Notes under the pieces: generated by a model
What the model was told of the DNA's origin: nothing
Databases searched by the model: none
The model's input: only the letters and a program-made list of their open reading frames with translations
Position numbers and translations under genes: made by a program
Shown here: positions 34,203-42,005 of the stretch, in pieces
How the letters are laid out: each line of letters begins with the position of its first letter
Position numbering within the stretch: the first letter of the stretch is position 1
DNA from: Kitasatospora purpeofusca
GTDB lineage: Bacteria; Actinomycetota; Actinomycetes; Streptomycetales; Streptomycetaceae
DNA length: 64,000 nt
NCBI RefSeq assembly: GCF_000718025.1
Contig: NZ_JODS01000006.1
Location: 208,161 to 272,160, forward strand
Direction: 5' to 3'

Positions 34203-36068
34203 ATGACGGACCGCGACTGCGACCGGACGCGGCAGCCGGCGGCCGCCGCGTCGGTGCCCCCCGTTCCCGGGGTGCCCGGCACCCCCGTCGGCGGTGCGGC
34301 CACCGACGCGCGGCTGACGGCCGTGGTCGAGCTCGCCCAGGACATGGCCGGGGCGCTCACCCCGCTGGAGGCCGTCCGGGCCGCCGCCGCCCGTGCCACC
34401 GGGGCACTCGACGCCGCCATGGCCGCCGTCTCGGTCTGGGACCGCGAGTCCGGCCGGCTGCGGGTCCTGGTCAACCACGGCGAGCTCTCCCCCGGGGAGG
34501 AGGAGCTGCCCGAGGACGAGTCCTACCCGGTCGCCGACTTCCCCGAGATCGTCACCTACCTGGAGGAGCGCTGGACCACCGGCCGGCTGCCGCGCGCATG
34601 GGTGCAGACCGCCGACAACTCCCAGCCGCACTCCGGTCACGCCCACCCGACCGCCGGCGCGTACTGCCAGGAGCGCGCCGCCGCGCTGCGCCGGCGCGGC
34701 CGGGCCTGCTGCGTGGTCGCGCCGATCGTGCTGCACGGGCAGGCCTGGGGCGAGCTCTACCTGGCCCGGACCGCCGGGGCGGCCGAGTTCACCGAGGCCG
34801 ACGCCGACTACGCGACCCTGCTCGCCGCCCAGATCTCGGCCGGCCTCGCCCAGACCGAGCGCCTCGCCGACCTGCGCAAGCTCGCCTTCTCCGATCCGCT
34901 CACCGGCCTCGCCAACCGGCGCGCGGTGGACGCCCGGCTGGAGAGCGCGCTGGCCGCCCACAACCGGGACAACACCGTGGTGTCCCTGGTGGTCTGCGAC
35001 GTCAACGGCCTCAAGCGGGTCAACGACCAGCTGGGGCACGAGGTGGGCGACCGGCTGCTGGAACGCTTCGCCCACCAGCTGTCCCTGGCCGCCGCGAAGC
35101 TTCCCGGGAGCCTCGCGGCGCGGCTCGGCGGCGACGAGTTCTGCCTGCTCGTCGAGGGCCGCAAGTCGGACGAGGTGGTCGCCGTCGCCGAGGAGCTGTG
35201 CGCGCGGGCGCTGGCCCTGGCCGACGGCGAGGGCGTCGCCTGCGGGGTCGCCTCCACCGGGGACTCCATCGGCCCCGTCACCACCCCCGACCGGCTCTTC
35301 CGGCTCGCCGACGCCGCCCAGTACCGGGCCAAGGCCGCCCGCGCCGCGCACCCGGTGGTGGCCGGCCGCAGCCACGGGCCCGGCTTCGCGCCCGACCCGA
35401 CGGTGCTGCTCGCGGACGCCGCCGACCCGCAGTACCGCACCGACGGGCGCCCCCGGTCCGGCGGCCGGGCCGGTACCGGCGACCGCCGGCGGTTCCGCGG
35501 CGCCGCGCACAGTGCCGACCCCGGGCAGCTGCTCACGGCGGTGCTCGCCGCGCTCGACCGGCAGGGCACCGCCCGCGCCGTCCACCCGGCCGACACCATG
35601 GGCAAGCTCGCCGTGGTCGCCGAGACCACGGCCCGGCTGCTGGACGCGGTCGGCTGGTGGATCTCCTACGTGCCGCCCGGGTCGCAGCTGATGCACACCG
35701 CGCGGCACGCCGTCTACCGGATGACCAGCGGGCCGAGCAGCACCCGGGCGGAGACCCAGCGCGCCCAGATCGAGGCCCCGGACGCCGTCTTCGACCTCCG
35801 CCACTACCCGCTGACCCGGACCGCCGTGCGCGGCGGCGCCTTCGCGCTGCGCGCCGGGGCGGCGGGCAACGACCCGGCGGAGGAGGCCATGCTGGTGGTC
35901 TCCGGCTACCGCGGCATGGTCGCGGCCGGCGGCCAGAACCCGGCGGGCGGCTGGCTCCTCGAACTCTTCGCCGACGACGCGACCCTCCCGCTCGGCCAGG
36001 TCGCCTCCGCCCTCCGCGCCCTCGTCGCCGTCGCCCTCGCCGGCCCCGCCTCCCCGCCGGGCGTCTGA
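34203..36068 (+). CDS. GAF-GGDEF diguanylate cyclase (CdgE-like)
   Basis: The 621-aa protein is counted from ATG 34203; GTG 34185 also has a ribosome site. Domains: a GAF-like sensor at about 35-220, a GGDEF domain at about 227-385 with DPLTGLANRR, metal-site Asp near 266 (VVCDVNGLKRVND), and an intact RLGGDEFCLL (GGDEF 309-313). A GAF-like or unknown C-terminal domain follows at about 425-615 (GWWISYVPPGSQLMH, MVVSGYRGMVAAGGQ). No RxxD inhibitory site precedes GGDEF. It is predicted to make c-di-GMP, which sets the timing of development in Streptomyces through BldD and RsiG. It is soluble, with no membrane segment. Confidence 0.87.
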   Translation: MTDRDCDRTRQPAAAASVPPVPGVPGTPVGGAATDARLTAVVELAQDMAGALTPLEAVRAAAARATGALDAAMAAVSVWDRESGRLRVLVNHGELSPGEEELPEDESYPVADFPEIVTYLEERWTTGRLPRAWVQTADNSQPHSGHAHPTAGAYCQERAAALRRRGRACCVVAPIVLHGQAWGELYLARTAGAAEFTEADADYATLLAAQISAGLAQTERLADLRKLAFSDPLTGLANRRAVDARLESALAAHNRDNTVVSLVVCDVNGLKRVNDQLGHEVGDRLLERFAHQLSLAAAKLPGSLAARLGGDEFCLLVEGRKSDEVVAVAEELCARALALADGEGVACGVASTGDSIGPVTTPDRLFRLADAAQYRAKAARAAHPVVAGRSHGPGFAPDPTVLLADAADPQYRTDGRPRSGGRAGTGDRRRFRGAAHSADPGQLLTAVLAALDRQGTARAVHPADTMGKLAVVAETTARLLDAVGWWISYVPPGSQLMHTARHAVYRMTSGPSSTRAETQRAQIEAPDAVFDLRHYPLTRTAVRGGAFALRAGAAGNDPAEEAMLVVSGYRGMVAAGGQNPAGGWLLELFADDATLPLGQVASALRALVAVALAGPASPPGV

Positions 36069-36248
36069 CTCCAGGGGCGAGTGCCGGGACCCGGGTGCGC
36101 GGGGGAGTGTGGTGCTTCGGTGACCGGTTGGTTCCGAGCGGGTCGCGGTCCGGTCCTGGGGGTGGGCGGGGCGGGGCGGGCGTGGGATGGTGTCGGCGGT
36201 CGGCGGGCCGTCGGGGTCGCGCCGGATCGATGACGGGGGTTGATTCCT

Positions 36249-36602
36249 GTGCGTGCTCGGGTGACGGGCCTGGTGCTCTCCGCGGTGCTCGCGTTCGGCG
36301 GGACGGCGTTGGCGGCCGCGCCGGCGGCCTCGGCCGCTCCGACGGTTTCGGTGGTTTCGGCGGCCCCGGCGGCCGCTGCCGGGGCGCGGACGGCGGCGGG
36401 GCAGGGTGCCGGGCAGGTCGGGGCGGCGGCGGAGCGCCACGACGCCGCGCAGCTGGCCGCGTCCAAGGACAAGTCGAAGAAAAAGAAGAAGAAGGGCCTC
36501 GGCAAGATCATCGGACTGGTGATCGGCATCGGCGTGGTGCTGGTGGTGATCGCGGTGATCGTCGTCGTGGTGCTGATGCTGCGCCGCCGCAACCGGTCCT
36601 GA
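36249..36602 (+). CDS. Secreted or membrane protein with poly-lysine motif and C-terminal helix
   Basis: The 117-aa product from GTG 36249 has an N-terminal signal peptide (VTGLVLSAVLAFGGTALAAAPAASA), an Ala-rich linker, a strongly basic block (KDKSKKKKKKGLGK, about 73-86), a long hydrophobic helix (IIGLVIGIGVVLVVIAVIV) and RRRNRS at the end. It resembles small streptomycete membrane proteins of unknown role. The basic block next to the membrane could bind acidic lipids; that is inference. Confidence 0.65.
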   Translation: MRARVTGLVLSAVLAFGGTALAAAPAASAAPTVSVVSAAPAAAAGARTAAGQGAGQVGAAAERHDAAQLAASKDKSKKKKKKGLGKIIGLVIGIGVVLVVIAVIVVVVLMLRRRNRS

Positions 36603-36627
36603 GGACGGGGCCCGGGGCCGGGCGCGC

Positions 36628-37236
36628 TCAGTCCCGGGCGGGGCCGAGCGCGCCCAGGACGGCCGCGACGACCTGGTCGGCGTAGCCGGGGTCGAGCGGG
36701 CCGAGGCCGTGCAGCCAGCGGTAGTACAGCGGGCCGTAGAGGAGTTCGACCGCGAGGTCGAGGTCCGCGTCGGCGCGCAGCTGTCCGGCCTCGCGGGCGG
36801 TCCGCAGGCGTTCGCGGGTGACGGTCAGCAGCGGGTCGAGCAGGCGTTCGCGGTAGTCGCGCAGCAGGGCGGGGTCGGTGAGCACCTCGGCGGTGAGGGC
36901 GCGGCCGGTCCGGTCGAAGGCGGGGTCGGCGAGTTCGAGGGCGGTGAGCCGCAGGACGGTCCGCAGGTCCTCGCCGAGGTCGCCGGTGTCGGGGAGGGCG
37001 AGGCTGCCGGAGGGGTCCTCGCTGGCGGCGAGGAAGGCGTCGAAGACGACGGCGCCCTTGGAGGGCCACCAGCGGTAGATGGTCTGCTTGCCGACGCCGG
37101 CGCGGGCGGCGATCTTCTCGATGGTGAGCTTGCCGATGCCGAGTTCGGCGACGAGTTCGGCGGCGGCGGTGAGGATGGCCGCGCGGCTCTGCTCGTTGCG
37201 GCGGCTGGGGTCGGGGGTGTTCTGCGGTCCGGTCAT
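36628..37236 (-). CDS. TetR-family regulator of the adjacent glycosyltransferase
   Basis: The 202-aa protein from ATG 37236 (ATG 37245 is possible) has a TetR helix-turn-helix at about 17-63 (RAAILTAAAELVAELGIGKL, KIAARAGVGKQTIYRWWPSK) and a TetR_C-type ligand domain. The IYRWWPSKG form is typical of TetR proteins controlling export or detoxification genes. It faces the macrolide-type glycosyltransferase gene across 145 bp. Two related 21-bp palindromic sites in that gap bracket a TTGACA promoter. Repression of the transferase, relieved by its substrate or a related compound, is likely. Confidence 0.87.
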   Translation of the reverse strand: MTGPQNTPDPSRRNEQSRAAILTAAAELVAELGIGKLTIEKIAARAGVGKQTIYRWWPSKGAVVFDAFLAASEDPSGSLALPDTGDLGEDLRTVLRLTALELADPAFDRTGRALTAEVLTDPALLRDYRERLLDPLLTVTRERLRTAREAGQLRADADLDLAVELLYGPLYYRWLHGLGPLDPGYADQVVAAVLGALGPARD

Positions 37237-37259
37237 GGGCGCCATCCTACCGAGATGGC

Positions 37260-37280
37260 GAGACGGTCCGTATCGTCTTG
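37260..37280. promoter_or_regulatory. TetR operator copy 1, upstream of glycosyltransferase promoter
   Basis: The site begins GAGACGGTCCGT and ends CGTCTTG. It matches the second site (37321-37341) at 17 of 21 positions and overlaps the -35 TTGACA (37278-37283). Confidence 0.7.
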
Positions 37281-37306
37281 ACAGTTCGGATTCGCCGATG
37301 CATGCT
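37278..37306 (+). promoter_or_regulatory. Glycosyltransferase promoter
   Basis: A perfect -35 TTGACA (37278-37283) and a -10-like CATGCT (37301-37306) are separated by 17 bp. Transcription would start near 37312, about 70 bp before the ATG. Confidence 0.65.
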
Positions 37307-37320
37307 GGTGGAACGTCAGC

Positions 37321-37341
37321 GAGACGAACCGTCTCGTCTCG
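37321..37341. promoter_or_regulatory. TetR operator copy 2, just downstream of the transcription start
   Basis: The site begins with the perfect palindrome GAGACG-AAC-CGTCTC (37321-37335) and continues GTCTCG. It lies 61 bp from copy 1, close to six helical turns, on the same face of the DNA. Confidence 0.7.
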
Positions 37342-37381
37342 ACAAGAGCCCGAGTCGCAGCCTTTCGAGAGGACCACCGAG

Positions 37382-38581
37382 ATGACCCGCTCCGCCCATG
37401 TCGTCATGGCTTCCATTCCGGCCCACGGCCACGTCAACCCGAGCCTCGCCCTCATCACCGAGCTCGTCGCCCGGGGCCACCGGGTGAGCTACGTCAACGC
37501 GCCGTCCTTCGCCGACACGGTCGCGTCCACCGGCGCCACGCACGTCCCGTACGACACCGCGCTGCCGCTCGACGGCGACCCCGCCGGGTGGCCGGAGGAT
37601 CCGGTCGCGGTCCAGGACGTCTTCCTCGACGACGCCCTCGCGATGACCCCGGTGCTGCGGAAGCTCTTCGCCGAGGACCGGCCCGACCTCGTGCTGTACG
37701 ACATCGGCGCCTTCGCCGCCCGGGCGGTTGCCGAGGGGCACGGCGTGCCCGCGGTGCAGCTGTCGCCCACGATGGTCGGCTGGGAGGGCTTCGAGGAGGA
37801 CATGGCGCCGATGTTCGAGGCGCTCCGCACCGGGCCCGGCGGCCCCGAGCACTACCGGCGGTTCGGCGACTGGCTGACCGCCAACGGCGTCGCCGTCCGG
37901 GACGTCGAGCGGGACGTCGAGCGGTTCAAGAACCGGCCGGACCGCGCGCTGGCGCTGATCCCGCGGGCCCTGCAGCCCTGCGCGGACCGGGTCGACACCG
38001 ACCGGATCACCTTCGTCGGCCAGTGCTTCGGCGACCGCTCGCACCAGGGCAGCTGGCAGCGGCCCGCCGGGGCGGACAAGGTGCTGCTGGTCTCGCTCGG
38101 CTCGGCCTTCACCGACCGCCCGGCCTTCTACCGGGCCTGCCTGGAGGCCTTCGGCGGCCTGCCCGGCTGGCACGTCGTGCTGCAGATCGGCCGGCACACC
38201 GACCGGGCCGCGCTGGGCGAGGTGCCGGCCGGTGTCGAGGTGCACCGCTGGGTGCCGCAGTTCGACGTGCTGGCGCAGGCGGACGCCTTCGTCACCCACG
38301 CCGGCACCGGCGGCGCGAGCGAGGGTCTGTTCCACGGGGTGCCGATGATCGCGGTGCCGCAGGCCGTCGACCAGTTCGCCAACGCGGACTCGCTGGTGGC
38401 GCTCGGGGTGGCCCGGCGGCTGGACACCGAGGACGCGACCCCCGGGGCGCTGCGCTCCGCGCTGCTGGAGCTGACCGGGGACCCGGCGGTGGCCGGGCGG
38501 CTCGCGGAGCAGCGCGCCGCGGCCCGGGCCGAGGGCGGTACGGCGCGGGCGGCGGACCTGGTCGAGGCCGAGTTGAAGTGA
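37382..38581 (+). CDS. Macrolide-type UDP-glycosyltransferase (MGT/OleD family)
   Basis: The 399-aa GT-B, family-1 enzyme has the acceptor-side N-terminus SIPAHGHVNPSLALITELVARG with the catalytic His of the HGH motif (residue about 17). The donor-side C-terminal motif reads VPQFDVLAQADAFVTHAGTGGASEGLFHGVPM, with the sugar-nucleotide-binding H/G/S/E residues and PQAVDQFANA. Its size and sequence type match OleD/MgtA, which inactivate macrolides by glucosylation. Self-protection or xenobiotic detoxification is likely. No macrolide synthase genes are in the window. Confidence 0.88.
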   Translation: MTRSAHVVMASIPAHGHVNPSLALITELVARGHRVSYVNAPSFADTVASTGATHVPYDTALPLDGDPAGWPEDPVAVQDVFLDDALAMTPVLRKLFAEDRPDLVLYDIGAFAARAVAEGHGVPAVQLSPTMVGWEGFEEDMAPMFEALRTGPGGPEHYRRFGDWLTANGVAVRDVERDVERFKNRPDRALALIPRALQPCADRVDTDRITFVGQCFGDRSHQGSWQRPAGADKVLLVSLGSAFTDRPAFYRACLEAFGGLPGWHVVLQIGRHTDRAALGEVPAGVEVHRWVPQFDVLAQADAFVTHAGTGGASEGLFHGVPMIAVPQAVDQFANADSLVALGVARRLDTEDATPGALRSALLELTGDPAVAGRLAEQRAAARAEGGTARAADLVEAELK

Positions 38582-38587
38582 GGCGGG

Positions 38588-38650
38588 GCTGAAGTGGGGC
38601 CGAGCTGAAGTGGGGCCGAGCTGAAGTGGGGCGGCGCTGAAGTGGGGCGG
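38588..38650. repeat. 16-bp tandem repeats derived from the glycosyltransferase gene end
   Basis: Four units of GCTGAAGTGGGGC plus three bases begin at 38588, 38604, 38620 and 38636. The last codons and stop of the glycosyltransferase gene (GAGTTGAAGTGAGGC) are a degenerate copy of the same unit, so the array seems to have grown from the 3' end of the gene. Confidence 0.8.
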
Positions 38651-38673
38651 GGCGGGACGCGGCGGGGTGCGGG

Positions 38674-39498
38674 TCAGGCGATCCGGTCGGGGCGGGTGTA
38701 GACGTTGGCGCCCTCGCCGCGCAGGAAGCCGACCAGGGTCAGGCCCAGCTCCTCGGCGAGGTCCACCGCCAGCGAGGACGGCGCCGAGACCGCGGCCAGC
38801 AGCGGCACGCCGGCCAGTGCCGCCTTCTGGGTCAGCTCGAACGAGGCCCGGCCGCTGACCAGGAGCACATGGCCGGTCAGCGGAAGCAGGCCCTCCCGCA
38901 GTGCCCAGCCGACCACCTTGTCCACCGCGTTGTGCCGGCCGACGTCCTCGCGGGCGCACAGCAGTTCGCCGGTCCGGCCGTCGAACAGGCCGGCCGCGTG
39001 CAGGCCGCCGGTGGAGTCGAAGGTGCGCTGGACGGCGCGCAGCCGGTCCGGCAGCGCGTAGAGCAGCGCGGGCGGGACGCTCAGCGGGTCCTCGCCGACC
39101 GGGTGCCGGACGTGGGTGCGCACGGCGTCCACGGTGTCGCGGCCGCACAGTCCGCAGGCACTGGTGGTGAGCAGGTTGCGGTGGGCGGAGAGCGGCAGCG
39201 GGCGGGTGGTGTCGCGCAGCGTCGCGTCCACCACGTTGTAGGTGTTGGCGCCGTCCGCGTCGGTGCCGGCGCAGTAGCGCAGTGCCGCCAGCTCCTCGCC
39301 GGTGGCGACCAGGCCCTCGCCGACCAGGAAGCCCGCGACCAGGTCGAAGTCGTGGCCGGGGGTGCGCATGGTGACGGTGAGGGGTTCGCCGCCGAGCCGG
39401 ATCTCCAGCGGTTCCTCGGCGGCCAGCGCGTCGGGCCGGAAACTGCGCCCGTCCCCGCGCAGTCGGAGCACCCGCCGCCGTGCCGTCGCCCGCGTCAT
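38674..39498 (-). CDS. fdhD: Formate dehydrogenase accessory sulfurtransferase FdhD
   Basis: The 274-aa protein has TMRTPGHDFDLVAGFLVGEGL, the catalytic Cys pair in TSACGLCGRDT (about 113-116), FDSTGGLHAAGLF and EDVGRHNAVDKVVGWAL; these are the diagnostic FdhD blocks. It delivers sulfur to the bis-MGD molybdenum cofactor of formate dehydrogenase. The formate dehydrogenase genes are not in the window. Confidence 0.93.
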   Translation of the reverse strand: MTRATARRRVLRLRGDGRSFRPDALAAEEPLEIRLGGEPLTVTMRTPGHDFDLVAGFLVGEGLVATGEELAALRYCAGTDADGANTYNVVDATLRDTTRPLPLSAHRNLLTTSACGLCGRDTVDAVRTHVRHPVGEDPLSVPPALLYALPDRLRAVQRTFDSTGGLHAAGLFDGRTGELLCAREDVGRHNAVDKVVGWALREGLLPLTGHVLLVSGRASFELTQKAALAGVPLLAAVSAPSSLAVDLAEELGLTLVGFLRGEGANVYTRPDRIA

Positions 39499-39669
39499 CG
39501 TCCCGCCCGCCTTCCCGTCCGCGCCCGGCGTTGCGCCGTCCGCCTCCCCACAGCGTGCGGCACCGGCCCGGGTATTCGAAAATCCTGGTGACCGGGCGGT
39601 TCGGTGTCGGGAGTTTCGACTGGGCCGAGATGGTTGTCATATCTCCATTCACCTGCTGAGATGATGCAT

Positions 39670-41253
39670 ATGGATATGCACAGTGCTGCGGCCGCCCACG
39701 CGCCGCTCGTCCAGGTCGGCAAGGCCGACGTCGGCGCCGAGGACGTGCTGGCCGTCGCCCGGGGCAACGCCCGGGTCGAGATCGGCCCCGACGCGATCGC
39801 CGAGATGGCGACCGCGCGCGCCCGGATCGACGCCCTCGCCGCCGAACCGCGCCCCGTCTACGGCGTCTCGACCGGCTTCGGCGCCCTCGCCGTCCGGCAC
39901 ATCAGCCCCGAGCTGCGCGCCCAGCTGCAGCGCTCGCTGGTGCGCTCGCACGCCGCCGGGATGGGCCCGGTGGTCGAGCGCGAGGTCGTCCGCGCGCTGA
40001 TGTTCCTGCGCATGAAGACCCTCGCCAGCGGCCGCACCGGCGTCCGCCCGCTGGTCGCCCAAACCATGGCCGCGCTGCTCAACGCCGGCATCACCCCGGT
40101 GGTCCGCGAGTTCGGCTCGCTCGGCTGCTCCGGAGACCTCGCGCCGCTGTCGCACTGCGCGCTCGTCCTCATGGGCGAGGGCGTGGCCACCGGCCCCGAC
40201 GGCGTCGAGAAGCCCGCCGGCGAGCTGCTCGCCGCCGCCGGCATCGAGCCCGTCGAGCTGCTGGAGAAGGAGGGCCTCGCCCTCATCAACGGCACCGACG
40301 GCATGCTCGGCATGCTGGTCATGGCCATCGCGGACATGCAGCGGCTGTTCACCACCGCCGACATCACCGCCGCCATGACCCTGGAGGCCCTGCTCGGCAG
40401 CGACAAGGTGCTCGCCCCCGAGCTGCACGCCCCGATCCGTCCGCACCCCGGCCAGGCGGCCGCCGCCGCCAACATGCTGGCCGTGCTCCAGGGCTCCGGC
40501 CTCACCGGCCACCACCAGGACGACGCGCCGCGGGTCCAGGACGCCTACTCGATCCGCTGCGCCCCGCAGGTCGCCGGCGCCGGCCGCGACACCCTCGCGC
40601 ACGCCCAGCTGGTCGCCTCCCGGGAGCTGGCCGCCTCGGTCGACAACCCGGTGGTGCTGCCCGACGGCCGGGTCGAGTCCAACGGCAACTTCCACGGCGC
40701 CCCGGTCGCCTACGTGCTGGACTTCCTCGCCATCGCCGCCGCCGACCTCGGCTCGATCTCCGAGCGCCGCACCGACCGGCTGCTCGACAAGGCCCGCTCG
40801 CACGGCCTGCCGGCCTTCCTGGCCGACGACCCGGGCGTGGACTCCGGCCTGATGATCGCCCAGTACACCCAGGCCGCGCTGGTCAGCGAGAACAAGCGGC
40901 TCGCGGTGCCGGCCTCGGTCGACTCGATCCCCTCCTCGGCCATGCAGGAGGACCACGTCTCGATGGGCTGGTCCGCCGCGCGCAAGCTGCGCCAGTCCGT
41001 GGAGAACCTCGGCCGGGTCCTGGCCGTCGAGCTCACCGCCGCCGCCCGGGCGCTGGAGATTCGCCAGCAGGCCGGAACGGGCGCCGAGCCGGCGCCGGCC
41101 ACGGCCGCGGCGATGGCCGCCGCCCGGGCCGCCGGGGTCGGCGGCGCCGGTCGCGACCGCTTCCTCTCGCCGGACCTGGAGGCCGCCGCCGCGCTGGTCG
41201 CCTCGGGCGAGCTGGTGCGCGCCGTCGAGCGGGTCACCGGCCCGCTGGCCTGA
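39670..41253 (+). CDS. hutH: Histidine ammonia-lyase
   Basis: The 527-aa protein is counted from ATG 39670 (MDMHSAAAAH); ATG 39661 and 39664 are in frame and also possible. MIO-type lyase: YGVSTGFGALA (catalytic Tyr near 64), GSLGCSGDLAPLSH with the MIO tripeptide as Cys153-Ser154-Gly155 instead of Ala-Ser-Gly, SNGNFHGAPVAYVLD, and QEDHVSMGWSAARKL. It converts L-histidine to urocanate and ammonia, the first step of the hut pathway completed by genes at 44.6-50.3 kb. A stable terminator follows. Confidence 0.94.
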   Translation: MDMHSAAAAHAPLVQVGKADVGAEDVLAVARGNARVEIGPDAIAEMATARARIDALAAEPRPVYGVSTGFGALAVRHISPELRAQLQRSLVRSHAAGMGPVVEREVVRALMFLRMKTLASGRTGVRPLVAQTMAALLNAGITPVVREFGSLGCSGDLAPLSHCALVLMGEGVATGPDGVEKPAGELLAAAGIEPVELLEKEGLALINGTDGMLGMLVMAIADMQRLFTTADITAAMTLEALLGSDKVLAPELHAPIRPHPGQAAAAANMLAVLQGSGLTGHHQDDAPRVQDAYSIRCAPQVAGAGRDTLAHAQLVASRELAASVDNPVVLPDGRVESNGNFHGAPVAYVLDFLAIAAADLGSISERRTDRLLDKARSHGLPAFLADDPGVDSGLMIAQYTQAALVSENKRLAVPASVDSIPSSAMQEDHVSMGWSAARKLRQSVENLGRVLAVELTAAARALEIRQQAGTGAEPAPATAAAMAAARAAGVGGAGRDRFLSPDLEAAAALVASGELVRAVERVTGPLA

Positions 41254-41297
41254 CCTCCGCGCCGCACCGAACGGGCGGGACGGGCAGGACGGGCGGG

Positions 41298-41336
41298 ACG
41301 GGTGACCGGTGGCCGGAAAGGCCGCCGGTCACCCGT
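41298..41336. terminator. Terminator between hutH and the convergent membrane protein gene
   Basis: A 17-bp stem with one G-U pair (ACGGGTGACCGGTGGCC and partner) and a GGAAA loop begins 45 bp after the hutH stop and ends 7 bp before the convergent gene's stop. Confidence 0.8.
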
Positions 41337-41342
41337 CACCCG

Positions 41343-41780
41343 TCACCGGTCCCAGTCGCTCTTCGGGGCCGCCGCACCGCGCTGCTCCTGGATCCGCTCG
41401 GCGAGCGCGGACGAGACATTGACGCCGACGATGCCGCCCCAGCAGACCAGCAGGCCCAGGAAACCGCCGCTCTCGGCGGCGATCGCCGACAGCGGGATGC
41501 CGAGCACCAGCGAGACGATCGGGAGCCTGGTCGCCGAACGGCGGCCGAAGCGGCGCGGCCCGTACCCCGGACGGCCGTACCCCTCGGTGGGACCGTAGCC
41601 GTCGGCCGGGCCGAGCCGCTCGGCCACCCGGCGCTCCACCCGGGCGTCGAGCCGGGCGTCGATCCGGGCGAGGAAGGAGTCGACGAGTTCCGACTCGTAC
41701 TCCGGGCCGAGCTCCTTGCGCGCCTGCAGCGTGGCGTCCAGATCGCGCCGCAGATCGTCCTGACGAGTGTCCATGGGCAC
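41343..41780 (-). CDS. Small integral membrane protein with coiled N-terminus (145 aa)
   Basis: GTG 41780 is chosen because GGAGG lies 6 nt upstream; ATG 41774 (MDTRQDD) is two codons later. Residues about 1-55 are charged and helical (DLRRDLDATLQARKELG, RIDARLDARVERRVAERLG). A Gly/Tyr/Pro linker follows (GYGPTEGYGRPGYGPRR), then two hydrophobic helices (RLPIVSLVLGIPLSAIAA; GFLGLLVCWGGIVGVNVSSAL) and a short charged tail. The family is not recognised. It is divergent from the RpiR-type regulator. Confidence 0.7.
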   Translation of the reverse strand: MPMDTRQDDLRRDLDATLQARKELGPEYESELVDSFLARIDARLDARVERRVAERLGPADGYGPTEGYGRPGYGPRRFGRRSATRLPIVSLVLGIPLSAIAAESGGFLGLLVCWGGIVGVNVSSALAERIQEQRGAAAPKSDWDR

Positions 41781-41908
41781 CAGCTTCCTCCCTCCGGAGG
41801 CCGCCGGTCCATCGGTCCGACGGGGATTCAGGGCGGTCTCAGGGGGATCTCAGGGTCACCCCGAGACGGTCCGCGCCCCCCTTGGCGCCCGCCCGGTCAC
41901 CGCTGCGG

Positions 41909-41943
41909 GACGTCTCGCCCGACGTCCCGTCGGGCGAGACGTC
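41909..41943. promoter_or_regulatory. Perfect 15-bp inverted repeat upstream of the RpiR-type regulator
   Basis: GACGTCTCGCCCGAC, five bases GTCCC, then GTCGGGCGAGACGTC, 63-97 bp upstream of the regulator start and about 130 bp upstream of the divergent membrane gene. A short T-run (CTTT) follows. It could be an operator or attenuator, or a stray terminator. No gene ends just upstream on the plus strand, so an operator or leader hairpin is the better reading. Confidence 0.5.
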
Positions 41944-42005
41944 TTTGCCAGCGGCGCCCCACTGCTGCACAGTCGTCCGAACAGCTCGCATCCGGAGGTA
42001 CCGCC

